Assembly: GCA_020628815.1 (NCBI GenBank)
Contig: JAHDEN010000005.1
Coordinates: 1 to 58,216, forward strand
Origin: Chloroflexota bacterium
Lineage (GTDB): Bacteria > Chloroflexota > Anaerolineae > Promineifilales > Promineifilaceae
Length of the DNA stretch: 58,216 bases
Direction of reading: 5' to 3'
Under the pieces are notes generated by a model. The model had not been told where the DNA came from. It saw only the letters and a list, made by a program, of their open reading frames with translations, and searched no databases. Below, in pieces: positions 54,701 to 58,216 of this stretch; the stretch's first letter is position 1, and each line of letters starts with the position of its first letter. A program made the translations under genes and the position numbers.

Positions 54701-55477
54701 TTAGTATGCACCCCGAGCTAATAAAACCGCTGGAATTGTTTTCAACAAGATTTTGATATCTGTTAGCAAGCTTTGTTCTTCAATATATTGCAGATCAAGT
54801 TCGATCCAACGTTGAAAATCTAAATCGCTACGGCCAGAAACTTGTTGAAGGCCGGTAATGCCTGGTATTGCGTTTAGTCTGCCTAGTGAAACAAAATCGT
54901 ATTTATCAACTTCTTGAGGGACTGCTGGGCGTGGCCCAACTAAACTCATATCCCCGCGAATCACATTTAGAAGCTGGGGTAGTTCATCTATGCTGGTTTT
55001 TCTAAGAATCCGGCCGACAGGGGTGATGCGCGGATCCTTTTTCATTTTGAACACAGGGCCATCCGCTTCATTTTCCGCCATAAGCTCTTTCTTGCGTTGT
55101 TCAGCATCTATGTACATAGATCTGAATTTGAAGCAATAGAAAGATTTACCCCATTTACCCACCCGCTCTTGGTAAAAGAATACTGGACCGGGGGAACTGA
55201 TTTTTACTAGAAAAGCTGTCGCCAGCATGATGGGAGAAATAAGAAGCAATACGATAGATGCAATCGTAATATCAAATGCTCTTTTTAGGTTTTGCAGAAT
55301 CTTGCCCCGGATTACATAAAGGAGCAGGTTGATCCGTAATTTGCTCGCCATGCGATGACTGCTAAAAGTTCCTTGAGAATAAATCTCAAGCATCTTCGCA
55401 GCTTTTTTGTCCAGCAATCTACTGTTTGGGTCGATGCTAGCTGTTTGGGTTGTGGTGTAATGTTGATCGATAGCCAT
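54701..55477 (-). CDS. Polyprenyl-phosphate sugar-1-phosphate transferase (bacterial sugar transferase, WcaJ/WbaP family)
   Basis: 258 residues. A short soluble N-terminus (about 1-60) precedes one reentrant membrane helix, ITIASIVLLLISPIMLATAF, and the catalytic domain. Signatures are intact: PVFFYQERVG, YCFKFRSMY, GRILRKTSIDELPQLLNVIRG with the catalytic Asp-Glu, DMSLVGPRPA and GITGLQQVSGRSDLDF. This enzyme transfers a sugar phosphate to undecaprenyl phosphate and so starts the lipid-linked repeat unit. It is the functional counterpart of the degenerate domain at 51.5-53.1 kb. It lies 93 bases after the GT2 gene and 176 bases before the WecG-STAS gene. Confidence 0.94.
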   Translation of the reverse strand: MAIDQHYTTTQTASIDPNSRLLDKKAAKMLEIYSQGTFSSHRMASKLRINLLLYVIRGKILQNLKRAFDITIASIVLLLISPIMLATAFLVKISSPGPVFFYQERVGKWGKSFYCFKFRSMYIDAEQRKKELMAENEADGPVFKMKKDPRITPVGRILRKTSIDELPQLLNVIRGDMSLVGPRPAVPQEVDKYDFVSLGRLNAIPGITGLQQVSGRSDLDFQRWIELDLQYIEEQSLLTDIKILLKTIPAVLLARGAY

Positions 55478-55570
55478 GGATAATTAAAGATTGTCTAAAT
55501 AAAAACTTTAGACCTGCACATAAATAAAGTGCTACTTGGTTTGATACGGTTGACCATAAATTGTCATGGT

Positions 55571-56803
55571 CTAGGATTCGTTTCTTGCCGTACGTACCCA
55601 ATCATCTTCAGATTTGTTTGAGAAAATACGGAATACGAGCATGATCTTCCACAAAACATAGAAGGGTGCTCGAAGCAAATTTTTGTAAACGGCGGCAGGT
55701 GCTTTTGTTAAAACCAGACCTGACAATAAGTAAATAACTTGAATGAGTAAAATTGACAGAGCTAAGATAAAATTCTGCTGTGCAATTTGGGATGCTGAGT
55801 TTGCAAAATATAAAATTGAGCCTGCAATAAGCAGAATTAGACTGATGCCATTAAAGATGGCAAATGGCGGAATGATATGTTCCATTACCGCATCTAACTG
55901 AGGAATAACGTTTCGCTTTTGCTTGCTGGTTGGATTTAAAGCTGCCCGAATAAGTTCAGGGACATACTTTTTCGCCATCTCAAGCCGACCAGATTCCCAA
56001 CGTTCATTCTGACTATTTGCGTCTTCAATCGAATTTGGCATTTCTGCCCACACAACTGCGTTGGGAGCAAAATGCACCCTAGTTCCTTCTAGCAGAAGGG
56101 ACATATGAAATTCGATGTCTTCTGTTAACGAGGAGGACCACTCATGATTTTTGATGATCTCGGTGGCAAAAACCATCCCGTTACCTTTTAAGCCGGCCGA
56201 TCCACCATAGAGGCTTCGACCTTGCGGACGCACAAAATGTAAAACTGATAAAGCTGCGTAGCGAAGTCCTGCGCTCCAGGATTCCGTTGGATTCAGAACC
56301 GAATAAAAAGACTGAATGACTCGATGCCCTTTATCAAATTGCTGATCGATCGCGTGCAGGAAGTTTGGTGAAACAACTGTGTCAGCGTCGAGAATGATAA
56401 CGGCATCAGGTGATTTGCCTTGTTCCCAACATTGGTCCAATCCCCACTCTAAGGCATATCCTTTGCCTTTAAGCTGATCGTTTTGACGTTCTAGGACGGT
56501 TGCTCCTAAGGACCTGGAAATTTCGGCCGTTTTATCAGTGCAGTTATCTGCGATAACAACGACTTCAAACTTGTTTGGATCGTAGTCGACTTCATTTGTT
56601 AAATTATTTAATGTCTTGTGTATTAGCTTCTCTTCGTTATACGCTGGGATAATGAACAAGTACTCATTATTCGTTTGATTAGCCCCTTTACGCGTATAAA
56701 AAGTTACGATGTATGCCGATATAGTTAAGCACAGCAAATAAGCCGCCATGAATAACGGGACAAGCAATAAAACGCGGAAGATGATATGGAGCGAGAAGAA
56801 CAT
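55571..56803 (-). CDS. Membrane family-2 glycosyltransferase
   Basis: 410 residues. An N-terminal membrane helix (about 8-35) precedes a GT-A domain: IIPAYNEEKLIHKTL, VIADNCTDKTAEI, ILDADTVVSPNFL (DxD), SLTEDIEFHM (TED) and NERWESGRLEM in place of Q-x-x-RW. Two or three C-terminal helices follow (FAIFNGISLILLIAGSILYF, LALSILLIQVIYLLSGLVL). The pattern resembles processive BcsA/HasA-type synthases without PilZ, or enzymes making lipid-linked glycans. It is the most upstream gene of the run, so its promoter should lie in the 683-base gap beyond 56803. It probably adds or polymerises sugars of the exopolysaccharide. Confidence 0.9.
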   Translation of the reverse strand: MFFSLHIIFRVLLLVPLFMAAYLLCLTISAYIVTFYTRKGANQTNNEYLFIIPAYNEEKLIHKTLNNLTNEVDYDPNKFEVVVIADNCTDKTAEISRSLGATVLERQNDQLKGKGYALEWGLDQCWEQGKSPDAVIILDADTVVSPNFLHAIDQQFDKGHRVIQSFYSVLNPTESWSAGLRYAALSVLHFVRPQGRSLYGGSAGLKGNGMVFATEIIKNHEWSSSLTEDIEFHMSLLLEGTRVHFAPNAVVWAEMPNSIEDANSQNERWESGRLEMAKKYVPELIRAALNPTSKQKRNVIPQLDAVMEHIIPPFAIFNGISLILLIAGSILYFANSASQIAQQNFILALSILLIQVIYLLSGLVLTKAPAAVYKNLLRAPFYVLWKIMLVFRIFSNKSEDDWVRTARNES

Positions 56804-57486
56804 TGATTTAAGTTATGATGTTGAATAGTCCGTACAGTAATATCAACCAATCAAATGTTCAATGGTCTTTTGGTTATATTGCTCTGGAAAATAGTCATGA
56901 AAAGCAACTACAAGACGATTTATCTGGACGATTTGATTATATGAATGGGAAATTACGAAGGTGCTTACGGGTGGTCTCCATAAACCTCAAAAAACACCAA
57001 ATTAACGGTACTTGAATTATGGAGAATTTTGTTGAGATCCAACCCCTTTTGAACCATGTTCAAAAACGAAAAAGAATAGCATTTGCACCGTAATCATGTT
57101 AAGTTGATCGCGATAATATGTCTATGGATAGCTCTACGTATTTCTCTAAGAACTTTTGGATAGCCTTACAAGTAGAAACGAAAAAAGTGCCAGAGGGTGA
57201 TCTTGCAATCAGACAAGGATGAGCCCTGAGAAAACGTCTAAAATGCTCTATTTAGAAGCTGTCAACGCCTACAGGGGATTTTGGTCAAATTCCTTTCAGC
57301 GCTGAGCTGAATTATTCTCTTGTAGCTTAGATATGTTTGGTAAAAACCGGGAACGATTGGATGTAGTAGCTTTCTTGGAGATACACGAATTAGACAGGTT
57401 CTAACTCGTTTGGTTTGTTTTCGTTAGCCAAATCTGCTTTTAGAAAAGTAGATTTGACTAACGATACCGGATATTTAGAACTCGGA
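56804..57486. other. 683-bp intergenic region without a convincing gene
   Basis: AT-rich, containing no CGGCCG copies that I see. A 66-codon plus-strand frame (56815-57015) lacks a ribosome site and is unlike known proteins. The promoter of the exopolysaccharide run should lie near 56804-56950 on the minus strand. A long hairpin is at 57421-57464. Confidence 0.5.
57421..57464. terminator. 21-bp hairpin after the methyltransferase gene
   Basis: TCGTTAGCCAAATCTGCTTTT (57421-57441) and its near-complement 57444-57464 form a long stem with two or three mismatches and a two-base loop. It lies 23 bases beyond the methyltransferase stop on the minus strand. There is no long T-run, so termination is probable but not certain. 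Confidence 0.55.
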
Positions 57487-58216
57487 TTACAGTGGTTTAC
57501 GCCATGCGTACACTAAGTTAACTGTTAATAGTTCATCTAACGTGTAGTCTTTTAGTTCTTCTAGAAGTTCTGGGGTGAGCATAGGGCCATATTTTTCTGG
57601 GTGCTCGTATTTTTCTAAGTACTCTGTGTAGCCCGGCGTGAGCTCATCGAAGATACTGCGCCATTCTTCTAGTCGAACCTCGTTTAAATAGGCACTTGGG
57701 AAAATTTCATCTTTATGTTGTTCACGCAAATGTCCCCACAATGGCAGTTCATCGATTTTACCTGTGAAACCGCGCATGTCATGGTGGCCGTTATTTGAGG
57801 TGTACAGATGAAGGCTTATGTAGAACGCACCGCCTGGCTTTAAAGCCTCGACCATGTTTTTGACAGATGTTTTTGGGTCAGGTAAGTGTTCAAAAACTGA
57901 CCAGCTTACAACGGCATCGTATGTTCCGAAGCTGGGCACTCGGTCTGCAATTGACGCCGAGCAAAAATCATCGTAGTAGATTTTCGGCTTATGGATTTTG
58001 TTTGCACCTGTGGCACGGGCCCAAGCTTTACTTTGGCTAGGGTTAATTAACAAGTTGCGCCCAAGTGTTTTTGCAAAGCGCCCAAATCCATTGACACGCC
58101 ACATGTTTAAGTACGGACCAATTTGCCAACCGGCCGGAATTACGTCAAGGTCAATTCCAACTACTTCGTTATTGATCCCAAAATAATGAGCACGTTCCAT
58201 ATTTTGGCCAGGGCCA
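57487..58216 (-). CDS. Class I SAM-dependent methyltransferase, 5' end cut by window edge
   Basis: The frame is open through the right edge; reading upstream of the internal ATG 58200 gives G-P-G-Q-N, which is motif I (normally E-x-G-x-G) of a class I methyltransferase. The true start therefore lies outside and at least 242 residues are visible. VVGIDLD follows as motif II, then YDAVVSWSVFEHLPDP and VEALKPGGAFYISLHLY. The remaining C-terminal part is acidic and unassigned. Such proteins are common in polysaccharide and secondary-metabolite loci and methylate sugars or small molecules. Its closeness to the exopolysaccharide genes suggests sugar methylation, but this is inference. Confidence 0.85.
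   Translation of the reverse strand, partial: GPGQNMERAHYFGINNEVVGIDLDVIPAGWQIGPYLNMWRVNGFGRFAKTLGRNLLINPSQSKAWARATGANKIHKPKIYYDDFCSASIADRVPSFGTYDAVVSWSVFEHLPDPKTSVKNMVEALKPGGAFYISLHLYTSNNGHHDMRGFTGKIDELPLWGHLREQHKDEIFPSAYLNEVRLEEWRSIFDELTPGYTEYLEKYEHPEKYGPMLTPELLEELKDYTLDELLTVNLVYAWRKPL

Noticed and set aside
56815..57015. 66-codon plus-strand frame upstream of the GT2 gene
   Set aside because: No ribosome site, no family similarity, and its composition is like the surrounding non-coding DNA.
1..58216. tRNA, rRNA, CRISPR arrays, transposases and phage genes
   Set aside because: I looked for their usual signatures (T-loop sequences, regular spaced repeats, integrase motifs) and found none. 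A tRNA hidden by unusual sequence cannot be excluded without a covariance search.

Overview
This is 58.2 kb of one bacterial chromosome of moderate GC content. It carries no rRNA, no tRNA that I could recognise, no CRISPR array, and no transposase or phage gene. The gene set suggests Chloroflexota, probably near Anaerolineae. The signs are secreted proteins with long Thr/Pro linkers, a GH44 glycosidase, a very large PAS/GAF hybrid kinase, an effector-associated-domain protein, a decaprenyl-phosphate phosphoribosyltransferase and many orphan signalling proteins. That assignment is an inference; no 16S or ribosomal gene is present to test it. The hexamer CGGCCG is strikingly frequent through most of the window (14 copies in the first 1.5 kb).

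Layout. 1-4.7 kb: sugar-acid catabolism, with a D-xylonate-type dehydratase (cut by the left edge), two SDR dehydrogenases and a divergent third SDR, interrupted by nested inverted repeats. 4.8-8.4 kb: a small membrane protein, an amidase, two overlapping GNAT acetyltransferases and an FMN reductase. 8.4-16.2 kb: two tandem sensor kinases without a response regulator, then a MarR repressor with a heterodimeric ABC exporter. 16.2-26.9 kb: single genes, including an EAD-TM-SH3 protein, a Pmp3-like peptide, a NylB-type hydrolase, a UbiA-family prenyltransferase, an orphan iron-type permease, a TetR/BetA divergent pair, an RmlC-like epimerase, a lipoprotein and DgkA. 27-35.6 kb: ArgS, a DUF4340 protein, a two-domain secreted protein and a 1388-residue hybrid kinase. 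35.6-41.1 kb: a type-2 malate/lactate dehydrogenase, then the minus-strand run HflX, small membrane protein, M20 peptidase, glutaredoxin and SixA-like phosphatase. 41.2-48.6 kb: a NYN nuclease with several LOTUS domains, PanB, an OmpR-type regulator with a degenerate receiver, a zinc-ribbon membrane protein and a GH44 glycosidase.

48.9-56.8 kb is the most interesting part. Seven genes on the minus strand run toward a strong terminator: a GT2 glycosyltransferase, a polyprenyl-phosphate sugar transferase, a WecG/TagA glycosyltransferase fused to two STAS domains, a nucleotidyltransferase/hexapeptide protein fused to a sugar-transferase domain that lacks its catalytic Asp-Glu pair, a stand-alone STAS protein, a GAF-PP2C (RsbU-like) phosphatase and an RsbW-like kinase. 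This looks like an exopolysaccharide locus with its own partner-switching circuit, in which STAS domains are part of a biosynthetic enzyme. STAS phosphorylation by the kinase and dephosphorylation by the phosphatase could control polysaccharide assembly directly. An edge-truncated methyltransferase closes the window.
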